A stretch of DNA of 64,000 bases. Origin: Tiliqua scincoides. Taxonomy: Eukaryota > Chordata > Lepidosauria > Squamata > Scincidae. The notes beneath the pieces are model-generated. The model was given only the letters and a program-made list of their open reading frames with translations. It made no database searches and was not told the origin of the DNA. The stretch lies in the NCBI RefSeq assembly GCF_035046505.1, contig NC_089821.1:193650377-193714376 (forward strand), written 5' to 3'. The position numbers and the translations under genes are program-made. This document shows positions 54,401 through 63,760 of the stretch, piece by piece. Numbering within the stretch: position 1 is the first letter of the stretch; each line of letters opens with the position of its first letter.

Positions 54401-57400
54401 GCTGAGTAGAGAAAAGAATGCAGAAATCCTAGTTGAATCCAAAGCTAGGATCCAGCTTTTCCATGTTGTTTACATGTTGTTTTCATGCGTCCCCAAGGAA
54501 AAAGAATTCAGAGTAGCACTTTGGGGATGTGCTATTGGCTTTTCCAAAAAGCTTCAATATTAAACATTTGTTTATTTTGTGGGGAACTGACATCACGTTC
54601 TAAATGACTGAACCCAAATCTGTGGCTGTCCATTTTGTCTTTCTCCAGAATGAATAAACTAAAGTAACATAAAATGAAAGGAATAAATTAAAGTACTTTG
54701 TATGCTTTTTTAGAAAGAGAAAATGTGTTAATTACAGTAACAATCTGACTGCTCCTTAAAAGGTATGAGTCACTAAACATATAGTCCCTTCTTTTGGACA
54801 GTGCCCTGATAAAATAAGAAAAATGGCTAAATTGTTAGTGCATAGTAGCTATATGGGTGCAAGGGAAAGGAAGGCACTTTCCTACTTTAGGACTGAGTTT
54901 GCCATGAAGCGACTTGGTGGTTGTGTGGAGCAGCATCCTTGGAGGCGCAGCAAATAGATGGCCCCTCAGCCCACCTGTCGGCCACTCTTGGCAGCCTGCC
55001 ATTACACTGGGTACTTCAGTCCTCTTTCAGCTTGGGAGAAAATTAACAAGGTTAATTCTTTTCACTCCTGCCATTTCCCCACTTTCTCTGCCAATCAGGT
55101 ATTGCAGAAAGCTGCTTCAGGGATTTTTGGCAGAGAATTGATGCAAAATGAAACTTAACGTTGCTTTCTCTACATGCCACAGTTCCAGTCAGGATTAGCC
55201 CCCACCTTTTTTTCCCTAAAGATGCACTTTTGCTTTTAATATGTCTTAAGCACACAGATGGATATCTAATTTGACCCTTGGATGAGGGCTATAAAATGCA
55301 TGTCAAGATGTTTGAGCATTAGATTTAATCGCCTTGCTTTTTTCCTCGTCAAGGAATACAACACACCAGAATTGTCTAGTGAAACGTCATCTGTGTGGTC
55401 TAAGGCAGCCAACCTCTTTGAGATATCTGGCGCCAAGGTGATTGAAGTGAGTCTGCCCCACACCTGTCACTCCATAGTCTGTTACCATGTGCTCTGTGCA
55501 GCAGAAGTGGCATCAAACATGGCCCGATTCGATGGTCTGGAGTATGGTAAGCCTTCTTTCCATCAAATGGTAAAACTTGTGTGAGCTGTTCAAATTCTCT
55601 GAATTGCAGTTGACCCCTTCTTTACAGGTGTACCAGTAGTGCCCGAAGATTCTCCTATAACACTGCTTTCTCACATGTCTCCGTTACTAAATTTGGGTTG
55701 ACACTATTGGTTGTGATATTTATTTTGTTTTTATGCTTTTAATAAATGTTAGCTGCCTTGAACAGCTGTTTTAGGGAGCAGTTAGAATATACATATTTCA
55801 AATAAATAAATTGATTTCTTGGCACGATTACATAACTACGTAATAAACACCTTACTAATTAGGACAGATTGGGTATATCTGAGTTTTGATCTAGATTACT
55901 GTTTGTTACCTGGGAACTCATAGACCACTCTGTAACTATTTCGACAAGCCTCTGGTTTTGTTCCCGTCTTTGCACTGTACCTGCCTAGACCTGCTTTCAG
56001 CAGTTGATCCAGCAAAGCCAAATCCTAGCCTTGGTGCATCCTAGCCTAATCTTTAGTTTCCTGATGTTTTGGATTATCAGCAGGAAAGGTGGATTAAGGA
56101 TTGTGGGAGTGAGCGATTAGCATGCTCCTTCTAGGAGAGGTTGGGTAGAAAAACAGACTGCAGGTTTCTTCTTGTTCCAAGGACTGTTGAAGGTTGATTG
56201 GTTTATACAGTTGCATATTATACGGAAAATTATGGTTTTCTGAAGATGGCAGGCAAACAATATCTCCACCCAAAAGTAATAAGAAAGGAAACAACTGTGA
56301 CAGTGGCCAGGGACTAACTTTTGGAGACCTGAATAACCTTCCACCAGCAATTCAAAAAGAGGAATGATTTCTTACAAAATTGGTGAAGCTCTGCTGGTCT
56401 ACATCTGGCAATTGTCCGAACTCTAGTAATCAGTAATGTAAACAAGCCTGCTTTCAGAACAAAAACCAAGTATGGGGTTGTTTTATTTTTAAGTGCCTTC
56501 CCTCAGAAGAATCGGCATCTTAAGAACATCATTCAGAGAATCGCAAAACAAAGCATGTAAGTGACCATCTGAAACAAATGGCAGAAAAATGATATTGGTG
56601 CCCTCCTCAGTTTTAATCCTGAACCAATGTATGTGGTGTACCTTTTAATTACAGGGAGATTAAGTCTCAACCAAAACCTTCCTAGTGCTAGTCTCTCATT
56701 GACGTCAGTGAGTTCTGTTGGTGGATGAGGTTCCTTTAATAGTAATTCAGAATGTTTTTGTTATGTGAGAAATGTTGTTTCAACTGTGTCCTTTTGAAGA
56801 GTGTGCTCTGTGGCACAAAATACATGCATTGTTCAGCTCAATTGTTAGCATGACACGAGGTCAGCTGATGCAGGAACACAATGTTGTTGGACTTTTCTCT
56901 GCACTTTCTGATCCAAGGCAGCAACTCCTGCTTGGTTATTGCTCTTTCCCAGTGCGCGTTTTTTCAGTGCCAAGTCAGTTGAAATATTGTAATTCAACAC
57001 CTTGACTCCCAGATTCCAACCTACTCCCTTACAATATCTTGGAGTGACTTTGGACTGGACTCTCTCTTATAAGTCACACCTCGAGAACACGGCCACAAAA
57101 ATCAATACTAGGAACATACTCCAGAAATTAACAGGAACAAGATGGGGAGCTTCAGCCGCCACTCTCAGAACATCAGCATTAGGATTGATCTACTCCGCAA
57201 CAGAACACTGTGCTCCAGTATGGCTCAACAGCTGTCATACTAGCAAGATTGATGCCAGATTAATTGAAACCATGAGGGTCGTAAGCGGCTATCTGTAAGA
57301 CCCACTCCTGTCTGTTGGCTCCCCGTTTTGAGCCACATAGCACCACCAACCTTACGGAGATAAGAGGCTTTAGTGAAAGAATATAGAAAAATCACCAACA

Positions 57401-60214
57401 ACCCACTTTTACTAGTACATGCTGATCTTCCTCATCTATCAATCGGTAGGCTTAAATCCAGGAAGCCTTCTCTAGCACTAGCACAACAACTGCACAACAA
57501 TTTTAACATCAGTGCCCAATGGAAAGCTAAATGGGCAGTCAAACGTCCAGAAACAGGTAGTTATATAGACGGTCCTACACTTAAGGTGCCAGGTTTCGAC
57601 TTACATCACCAGCACTGGAAAACTTTGAACAGGATCCAAGCCCTACATGGTGTTAGTCAGGACTCAGTGTTTAAACGGGGGCTAGTACCTACCCACAGTG
57701 TGATTGCGGGTTCTCCCACCAAACCATATACCACATTGTGTCTGGCTGCAAACTGAAGGCATATACTGGCCCATGGTCTGACTTTTTCAATGAAGGCAAC
57801 TCTGTCCTTGAATGGCTGGACGAACTGGACATTGACATTTGATCTAGTCTTATTGATATATAAGTCCATGTATTATATGCCGTACACTAAATAAAATAAA
57901 TAAATATTGGGGAAAAATACATAAAGAGCCAAGATCAATAAGTCTTGCCCCTAATAATAAGGTTATTATTAATTAAAAATATTTGTGTCAAAATATAAAA
58001 CTGTGTGCGAGTAGACCAGTACGCATCATATTTTTGCATACCATGCTCTATAGCTGTAGGCATTCCTCGCAGGTGCTTTCATAATGATCCCACTAGTCTT
58101 CCTAATCCCACTGGCAGATCTCGTGAGGGTAACATAGTGCCTGCAAAGCCCTTGTGTATAAGTGTATGTATGCTCTTGTTTTTAATGGTTAGATATTTCT
58201 CAAGTAATCTCATGTTAAGACTAGACCACTTTGGGAGTAAAGACAGGGCCAAAATGAATTAAATAGATATGCCATGGTAGCACCAGCACTTTGGAGACCT
58301 CATTTTAGGGTGTCATTTGAAGGTACATGATACAGTCACCTTCCTGAACGTAAGCAAGCTTGGGTCTAGTTAGAGCCTGAATGGGGGAAATCGCCTGGGA
58401 ACACCATGTATTCTGCATTGACTTTCATGATGGAACAAAATTGCAATATGCATTAAATAAATATATGAAGTAATATTAGAATAACAGTTCTGTCCTATGG
58501 TTTCCCCCACCATAGCATTCAGCCATGCCAAAACAGGCTGTATTGTATGCTGTAGTCGGGAGGAGGGGCGCTTGGGAGGTGTAACGGAAAATGTTTTCCT
58601 CTACCTTCTCATATGCCTCCCAATCGCCAGTGATTTTCCTTGGCCCTGTTCCAGCTCTTTAGCTGGTGGAAGTCCAAGGAGAGAAAGGAGGGGATAGCAT
58701 CTGGCTCAAGTAATCTGTGTCAGGTGATGCCTCCTCCCGTCATCAACACACCTGCTGCCCTCCCCCCATTCTACCCCATTATGCTCTCCGTGTTCTGCCC
58801 AATCCACTGACTTGCCTCCATCAGCAGGCGTCTTCATCTCGCCATCATGCAGGGCCTCCGGGTTGTCTCTGGCTGTGGTCCAGAAGCACACAGGTATGTG
58901 CACTTCCGGATCACTGTTTGCAATGACCAGAAAGCACATTCCACTACTGCAACACTAGTTCTGGCAACAGAGGACAGGTTTGGGCCCAAAATATAGCTGC
59001 AGTATACACAGGCAGCGAGGAAGTTGAAAATTAGCATTTCATCCTACAGGCTATAAACAATGTAAAGAAGTAAATATCCTTATTTGCCTTATCTAGATTC
59101 TGCTTCATCTAATCTACAAATGTTTTTGAAGGATATATGCTCTTTTAAATTTGCGTATCTCTTCACAGCATTTCCTTCTTCCTCTGTTCATTGGCAGCAT
59201 CATACACAGGTTTTTCCCCCCCTTGTGTTAGTCATACATCATGTTTCCAATCCTTGAAATAATTGATAAGTTTAGAAGCTTGCTAAAATCCGTTGCAACT
59301 TCAGTGTGCTATTTTACTAGGAGCAAGACAGATTCTTGTGTAGCCAGTATTTAAAATACATTGTAAATTCACCACCAGATTGTCTGAATTAGGACTGATC
59401 CAAAACAGCCCCTCCCCAAATCTGTGTTAGCAACTGTTGAAAGGGTCCCCACTTTAGCAACGGTGGTGGTGGCTGCAAACCAGGGTGCAGTGTTCATTCA
59501 TCTTGCTGGTGTAGGGCTCTGGAGATGAAGCCACAAGCAGGGAGGCATCTGCATTATCTGTGTGTTAGACAGGCAATGGTAGGAAAAGAAGCCACAGTTT
59601 TCTCCTGCCTCTGAGGTATTCAAACACAGTTGCATTTCCTCCACCCAGAGCGGGCTAATGCTATACAGACACCAGTGCCCTCCCTCTGAAATGGCCTCAT
59701 TTGCCCTCAATGCCAAATCTGTTTGGAAATTTAGTTATGTGATATCAACAGTTCCCTGTTAGGCCCAGTGATAATTTGAGGAAAAAGGAGTTGGAAGAAA
59801 TACTGAGAAAACTGACACTGAAACAATTGCTACTGGAGATAACCAATGGTATGTGTCTGGAAGGCTTCGGGGGAGCATTTGACACAGCCCTAGTCTGAAT
59901 AGCTACCTTAAATTATCTGTATGGAATGTTTAGACTAAATAAGATGCCTGGTCTTAAGATGTATGCAATAGCAGGATGTAAATATCTGATATACTTTTCA
60001 GTTACTCAGGAGAGTAACATCTATTGTTTATTCATGACGTAAGTTTGAATTGTTTTTAAGCTGTATCTCCAAATCACGGATGACTTTTAATCTTAGGACA
60101 TCGCAGCAGTGCTGACCAGTCCACCGAAACCTTGTATGCAGCAACACGCCGGGAAGGCTTTAATGATGTCGTAAGGGGAAGAATTCTGTCAGGGAACTAC
60201 TTCTTGCTAAAACA
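41529..60214 (+). CDS. QRSL1: QRSL1 (GatA), mitochondrial glutamyl-tRNA(Gln) amidotransferase subunit A, 5' part
   Basis: Nine exons (41529-41552, 43375-43534, 44713-44811, 50185-50281, 51299-51475, 53659-53834, 53927-54039, 55354-55546, 60097-60214) join in phase and encode residues 1 to about 385; human has 528, so the last exons lie beyond the window. GatA is the amidase of the mitochondrial GatCAB complex: it frees ammonia from glutamine to turn Glu-tRNA(Gln) into Gln-tRNA(Gln). The amidase-signature triad is intact: Lys76 in FAVKDNF, cis-Ser171 in GGSSGGS, nucleophile Ser195 in GSDTGGS; the 24-residue Ser-Ser spacing matches the family (FAAH Ser217/Ser241). The gene shares its promoter region with RTN4IP1. 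No disruptions seen. Confidence 0.95.
41928..42215 (+). mobile_element. CR1 LINE 3' end
   Basis: TAGTCTGTGGAACTCC, TTCTGGAGGAAAAGTCC, GGCTGCCTCAGAATGCCAGG and AGGAAGCTGGACCTGATCCAGTGG-like sequence follow the CR1 order. Decayed; no open frame. Confidence 0.82.
42446..42624. mobile_element. Short Harbinger-like MITE (179 bp), TTA duplication, inside a SINE
   Basis: GCATGCAGTCCTAAC at the left, GGTTAGGATTTGGGCC at the right; TTA at 42443-42445 and 42625-42627. The body matches 5289-5480 (TTTGAGGAGGCCTCCGTGAG). Confidence 0.78.
42638..42843. mobile_element. hAT-like MITE (206 bp) inside the same SINE
   Basis: TGGTGATTTTCAATCACTG at the left, GATTGGAAATCACTG at the right. GTGTAGAT (42630-42637) and GGGTAGTT (42844-42851) are a 6/8 matching duplication. 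Related sequence lies at about 9240-9340 (TTTTAGTGCCTTGTCAGTGTG). Confidence 0.65.
43375..43534 (+). CDS. QRSL1: QRSL1 exon 2
   Basis: 53 codons plus 1 nt: [53 protein letters not shown]. Acceptor TTGTTTCAG, donor GTAATT. Human has [19 protein letters not shown]. Confidence 0.94.
43621..43658. repeat. Perfect inverted repeat (13-bp stem, 12-nt loop)
   Basis: ACTGTCATAGTGA and TCACTATGACAGT pair exactly around CTATGACGACTG. The region also contains short direct repeats of CTATGAC, so slippage may have produced it. Confidence 0.85.
43789..43973. mobile_element. Short Harbinger-like MITE (185 bp), TAA duplication
   Basis: GGGACCAGTCCTA at the left, AGGATTGGGCCC at the right; TAA at 43786-43788 and 43974-43976. 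An uninterrupted G-run lies in the centre, near 43856-43874. Inverted relative to 5289-5480. Confidence 0.78.
44713..44811 (+). CDS. QRSL1: QRSL1 exon 3 (catalytic Lys)
   Basis: [18 protein letters not shown], then [15 protein letters not shown]. Acceptor CGTAATATAG, donor GTAAGT. Lys76 of VKDNF is the triad base. Confidence 0.95.
45415..45444. repeat. (TAAC)n microsatellite at a LINE-like tail
   Basis: Seven TAAC/AACT units directly after TATAATGCCAATAAAGG, the kind of 3' tail seen in LINEs; a similar tail occurs near 25691. Confidence 0.75.
46276..46806. mobile_element. Long Harbinger-like MITE relative
   Basis: CAGCCCAATTCTACC at the left, GTAGAATTGGGT at the right. The C-rich middle (CTCCCACATTGCACCCACTT) matches the opposite strand of 12326-12836. 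No clear target duplication; edges approximate. Confidence 0.55.
46890..47257. mobile_element. hAT-like MITE (368 bp), perfect 8-bp duplication
   Basis: CCCTAAGG flanks at 46882-46889 and 47258-47265. The ends are CAGCGGTTCTCAAACT and AGTTTGAGAACCATTG. Non-coding, GC-rich. Relative at 17455-17745. Confidence 0.87.
48086..48235 (-). mobile_element. CR1 LINE 3' tail
   Basis: GAACATAAGAAGAGCCTTGC, then TCACGGTGGCCCACCAGGTG and GGGAGTACACAAGTCAAC are the complement of the CR1 3' tail. Confidence 0.78.
50185..50281 (+). CDS. QRSL1: QRSL1 exon 4
   Basis: [33 protein letters not shown]. Acceptor ATGTTTCAG, donor [17 protein letters not shown] is an invariant GatA stretch. Confidence 0.95.
50282..51298 (+). 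other. QRSL1 intron 4
   Basis: A MIR-like SINE fragment lies at about 50490-50590 after a G-run. The rest shows nothing recognisable. Confidence 0.5.
50490..50590 (+). repeat. MIR-like SINE fragment
   Basis: GTGACTTGCCTAAGGCTACC, TGGTGAGTTAATGG and GAGATTTGAGCCAGAG follow the MIR core in order. Confidence 0.6.
51299..51475 (+). CDS. QRSL1: QRSL1 exon 5 (amidase signature, cis-Ser)
   Basis: [58 protein letters not shown]. Acceptor CTGTAG, donor GTAAGA. GGSSGGS at residues 169-175 holds the cis-Ser171. The loop [13 protein letters not shown] varies between species (human KRKQNPHSENED). Confidence 0.95.
51476..53658 (+). other. QRSL1 intron 5
   Basis: A repeat-like block at about 51559-51990 (unassigned) and a 74-bp TTAA-type element (53480-53553). 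Small open frames show no family. Confidence 0.5.
53480..53553. mobile_element. 74-bp piggyBac-like mini-element
   Basis: Begins TTACCCCATTTCTGCCCAGG and ends TTGGGCAGAAATGGCTTAA; the inverted ends CCATTTCTGCCCA and TGGGCAGAAATGG pair almost fully. The left edge is TTAC rather than TTAA. Homologous to 21289-21370. Confidence 0.6.
53659..53834 (+). CDS. QRSL1: QRSL1 exon 6 (nucleophile Ser)
   Basis: [58 protein letters not shown]. Acceptor CAACCACAG, donor GTATAA. Ser195 of GSDTGGS is the nucleophile. Confidence 0.95.
53927..54039 (+). CDS. QRSL1: QRSL1 exon 7
   Basis: [37 protein letters not shown]. Acceptor TTATTTCAG, donor GTAACT. The preceding intron is only 92 bp and holds a decoy acceptor CTTTCCAG at 53891-53898, out of phase. 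Confidence 0.94.
54040..55353 (+). other. QRSL1 intron 7
   Basis: No repeat family, exon or RNA gene recognised. Confidence 0.5.
55354..55546 (+). CDS. QRSL1: QRSL1 exon 8
   Basis: [64 protein letters not shown]. Acceptor CCTCGTCAAG, donor GTAAGC. Human has [20 protein letters not shown]. Confidence 0.95.
56980..57906 (+). mobile_element. Non-CR1 LINE, ORF2 C-terminal part and 3' tail
   Basis: Open stretch 57002-57298 encodes [20 protein letters not shown] and [20 protein letters not shown], typical of the region after the reverse transcriptase in jockey-like LINEs. A second stretch 57373-57756 encodes [30 protein letters not shown]-like sequence and [17 protein letters not shown], matching 10038-10481. 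The coding sequence is broken into separate frames. The tail is AAATAAAATAAATAAAT. 5' end approximate. Confidence 0.83.
58333..58415 (+). repeat. 5S rRNA-derived fragment (pseudogene or 5S-type SINE)
   Basis: GAACGTAAGCAAGCTTGGGTC, TAGTTAGAGCCTGAATGGGG and ATCGCCTGGGAACACCATGT align in order with 5S rRNA (GGAAGCTAAGCAGGGTCGGG, TGGTTAGTACTTGGATGGGA, ACCGCCTGGGAATACCGGGT). This is the internal control region and 3' half. Several differences; not a functional 5S gene. Confidence 0.65.
60097..60214 (+). CDS. QRSL1: QRSL1 exon 9 (last in window)
   Basis: [39 protein letters not shown] plus 2 nt. Acceptor TAATCTTAG, donor GTAAGT. Human has [20 protein letters not shown]. Confidence 0.94.
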
Positions 60215-61728
60215 GTAAGTTCAGCACATTTTAAAGCTCAAATATACAAAGCCAGCGTTTTATTTGTTGTGCAGTTAAGGGTGAAATTACTCATGCTGGA
60301 CAGATTTTTCCACCTAGTTAAGGCAATATTATTATTGCTGATACTGCTACAGCTGTAATATACAGCAAAACACTATTTTGTAAAATTCTATATAATCTAA
60401 TAAGTGAATCTCTCTCAGCCAGGAGCTTATTTTATTTTTGCTTGTAACAGCTCCAGTATGTACGTAGGTTTGTGTGGACATGTAAAGAGCAAGACGTGTC
60501 TTTCTGATAGATGTTATGATTCAGCAGCTTGTCATGTTTCATTTGGGCCTAACAAACTTGGGGTCAGACCTCAGCTATGTTGCCCTTTGCAGCTCCATCT
60601 GAATGGCTAAATGAAAAGGATCCAGCTGGTCATTTAATTAAATAGTGCTGCCTCGAGAGTGGCTGTTTTATACCTAAAACATGAGCCCTAGCCAGTTGAG
60701 GTAAAGGGGCTGAGCAGGGATGGGGGAAGGAATCTGTACAGTGGGCTGCCAAAGTCCTGAAAAGCAAGCAAATGGTACTTCTTTCCAGATCAGAAAATGT
60801 TCTGGATGTTTCATAAAGCCATGGGGTGACAGCAAAGCAGGCTTTATAAAAAGCATACACAGTTCTGATCACCCCATTTAGTTGTGCCATTCTGATTAAA
60901 TTAATAGTGGTGAGACCTAGGTTCAAATTTCTGCTTGGCCATAACCTCACTGAGTGGCTCTAGGCTGATCATCGCCCACATGGTTGTTGCAATGATAAAA
61001 CAGACTTGTCCAATGCATACTGGGGTTGAGATCTTCAAAGGAAGGGAGTGATGCACCCAGGGTACATATAGTGCACTACAATGCTGGTGAGGTTAGGGGC
61101 CTTTTGGACCAGAATAAGTGGCCAAGAAAGAATTTGTTTTTCTGATGTTGTTCTTATTTCGCATTCATTGTTTGTTGTCATTGTGGCCTTGGGTATGTTT
61201 TGGTAGAAAGGTAGCCTATACATTTTATAGTATATAGATTCCAGTTCAAGACAAGGTACCCAAAGAATGCTTGGATGCGGGGTGGAAGGTCACAGTCATA
61301 ACTAGCCCCTCTCCCCACTGCCTTGCAGCCTGCATCAGAGTGTCAGGCTGCTCCAACCCTCCCTTAGAAGCCTGTAAGAAAAGGGAGGCCACTTTTTGGG
61401 GCAGCCTGATGCCATTACTAAATTGCATTGTAACAGGAAAGTACTTCTTTCCTCAAATATTTAAACCCTGTTCAACCTTTCCATTGTTAGTTATCTTTAG
61501 GATGGTGTGTATCAGTTGCTGTTCTAGCTTAACATTGCAACACTTCTGTGACTATTGCACATACACTGAAACAAATGCAGAGGATCATACAAGCTACTAA
61601 TCTAAATAACTCTGTGTCTCTGTGCACACTTAACTTGAAACTCAGTGAAACTTCTGATTAAATGCGAAGTGGATTGAGGTGTAGATAATCAAACTTCCTT
61701 TCAGATTAAGCAGTTTCATCATCTAGCC

Positions 61729-62178
61729 CAGGGCTGTCTAAACTTTTTGGCAGGAGGGCCACAATCATCTCTCTGACACTGTGTTGGGGGCCAGGAACAA
61801 AGTATTAATTTACATTTCAAATTTGAATAAATTTGCATAAATGACTATATTAGAGATGGAACTTATATGAATGAATGAATGTCTTGCAATAGCTCAAGGC
61901 CTATATAAGGCCTTGCATAAAGCAAGGCAGGCCTTTCCTTCGCTGCCACTGCTGCTTCAGATATGAAACAGCAAGTAGTGGAGGGAAGCCTTGTCCCGTA
62001 GCTCACACAAACGGTTGAACAGTCGCCCTCAGGCTGAGAACAGTTGCGTCGGGCAGCACTGGCTCCAGCAAGTCTTTGGAGGGCCAGAGGCTCGTTTGAG
62101 ACTGGGGTCTCCCCATGGGCCAGATTGGGAGTCCCCAAGGGCCGCAAATGGCCCCTGGGCCAGGGTTTGGGCACCCCG
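61729..62178. mobile_element. hAT-like MITE (450 bp), perfect 8-bp duplication
   Basis: ATCTAGCC flanks at 61721-61728 and 62179-62186. The ends are CAGGGCTGTCTAAACTT and GTTTGGGCACCCCG. Sister of 25728-26171, same orientation. Confidence 0.85.
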
Positions 62179-62289
62179 ATCTAGCCTATGAGATATGGCA
62201 GTGAAATCTAAATGAAGCCCGATATGATCTGTGTGATCACCAATATCACATAGTTTGACCTACTTGATGATGCTATAATTGATCTAAAG

Positions 62290-62633
62290 CAGCAGTTCTC
62301 ACACATTTAGCACTAGAACCCACTTTTTAGAATGATAATATATCAGGACTCACTGGAAGTGATGTAATGACTGGAAGTGACATCATCAAGCAGGAAAGTT
62401 TTTAACAATCCTAGGCTGCAATCCTACCCCCACTTACCCAGGAGTAAGTCCCACTTACTCTCATTTTTAAAAGAATATACCTAGTAGCTTGTTAAAAGTA
62501 CAGGTCTGTAACATTTCCCCAGATGCAGTCACATACCATGGTAGCATCAAGTCTAATATATTAAAAATAAAATATTGAAATGAATGTGGACCCATCTGAA
62601 ATTGGCTCATGGCCCACAGTTTGAGAAACACTG
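62290..62633. mobile_element. hAT-like MITE (344 bp)
   Basis: CAGCAGTTCTCACAC at the left, GTTTGAGAAACACTG at the right. ATCTAAAG (62282-62289) and ACCTAGAG (62634-62641) are a decayed 8-bp duplication. Inverted relative to 9472-9809. Confidence 0.72.
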
Positions 62634-63109
62634 ACCTAGAGGATGTTGCTATAATTGAAAGTGGGAGAAAAGAGTTTTATTTTTTCATGAATTTTGGTGT
62701 TTTCCAAAGGTTAGAAGTGCAGAAAGCAGTGTTATAATGTTCAAAAATATTAAATTTTGAATAAACACAAGTAAGTATAAATTATAATCACTTTTAAAGT
62801 ATGCTGGGTAGATGATATAGGTGGTATAGTGTCAGCAGATGAAGCCACAGTCATTACCTATGCAGTCCAGCTATTCAGTAATAAATAAAAACCAGATTTT
62901 TTTTTGCAGTTTTGTTTTTTAAACAAAAATGAGAAGTTCAGAAAGTGGTGTATTTATTTTATTTTCACAGTTTTTTCCCACCTTTAGACATATTTAAAAA
63001 CTTTCCAAAAGGCTAGGATCTGCAAGATGTCCTGGATGATTGTTGATAGGCAGGTAGGGGTGATAACTTTTCAGGCTAGCCCATTTAATCCAGAAGATGA
63101 GAGGTTGGG

Positions 63110-63285
63110 TGAGGGCTGTAGCTCGATGGCAGAGTACATGCTTTGCATTCAGAAAGTTCAATTCTGCAGGTTCAATTCTGCAGGTAGGACTGGAAGAGAA
63201 CCTTCCTGAAAAGCCACTGCCATTCAGGTAGACGATACCAAGCTAGCTGGGTCAATGGTTTGACACAGGATAAGGCAACAGTGTG
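63110..63285 (+). mobile_element. tRNA-like CR1-tailed SINE
   Basis: GGGCTGTAGCTCGATGGCAG (box A), GGTTCAATTCT (box B, 63169-63179), GCCACTGCCATTCAGGTAG, ATACCAAGCTAGCTGGGTC. A 14-bp direct duplication (GTTCAATTCTGCAG at 63156 and 63170) doubles the box B region. Confidence 0.75.
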
Positions 63286-63418
63286 TTGCCGTATCTGATG
63301 TGCTCCCTGGGTGTGCTATCTGGTGTGCTCCCTGGGGCATTTGGTGGTCCACTGTGAGATTCAGGAAGCTGGACTAGATGGACCTATGGCCTGATCCAGT
63401 GGGGCTGTTCTTATGTAA
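63286..63418 (+). mobile_element. CR1 LINE 3' tail
   Basis: TGGGGCATTTGGTGGTCCAC, AGGAAGCTGGACTAGATGG and GGCCTGATCCAGTGGGGCTG, ending GTTCTTATGT. Confidence 0.82.
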
Positions 63419-63559
63419 CAGAAGCAGAGCACAAGTGGCAGTATATAGCCAGTCAAGACACCCACAGCTAGATGCTGACATAAGTCCATCACTGCACTGC
63501 CCATGTTCAGTTAGGTTTTACCATGTATTTTGTATCTGTGATTTGAAGAGACACTTGGC

Positions 63560-63760
63560 CAACAGTCTGAGGCTAAGAGGCAAAGAAGGAAGGCCCATAG
63601 CCAGGGGGACAGGCCAGGGACAGACTGCACTTGCTCCCAGTGTGGAAGGGATTGTCACTCCTGAATCGCCTTTTCAGCCACACTAGACGCTGTTCCAGAA
63701 CCACCTTTCAGAGCGCGATACCATAGTCTTTCGAGACTGAAGGTTGCCAACTAGCATTTA
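63560..63760 (+). mobile_element. LINE C-terminal fragment with zinc-finger-like motif
   Basis: TGC ACT TGC TCC CAG TGT GGA AGG GAT TGT CAC encodes CTCSQCGRDCH, the start of a C2H2-like finger found at the C-terminus of some vertebrate LINEs. Downstream is the tail GCGATACCATAGTCTTTCGA, then GACTGAAGGTTGCCAAC. An in-frame stop follows the finger start. Confidence 0.55.

Larger units (their letters stand above)
55547..60096 (+). other. QRSL1 intron 8
   Basis: Holds a LINE copy (about 56980-57906), a 5S-rRNA-derived fragment (58333-58415) and a GC-rich block at about 58500-58990 that resembles the interior of the long MITEs. The rest is plain. Confidence 0.55.
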
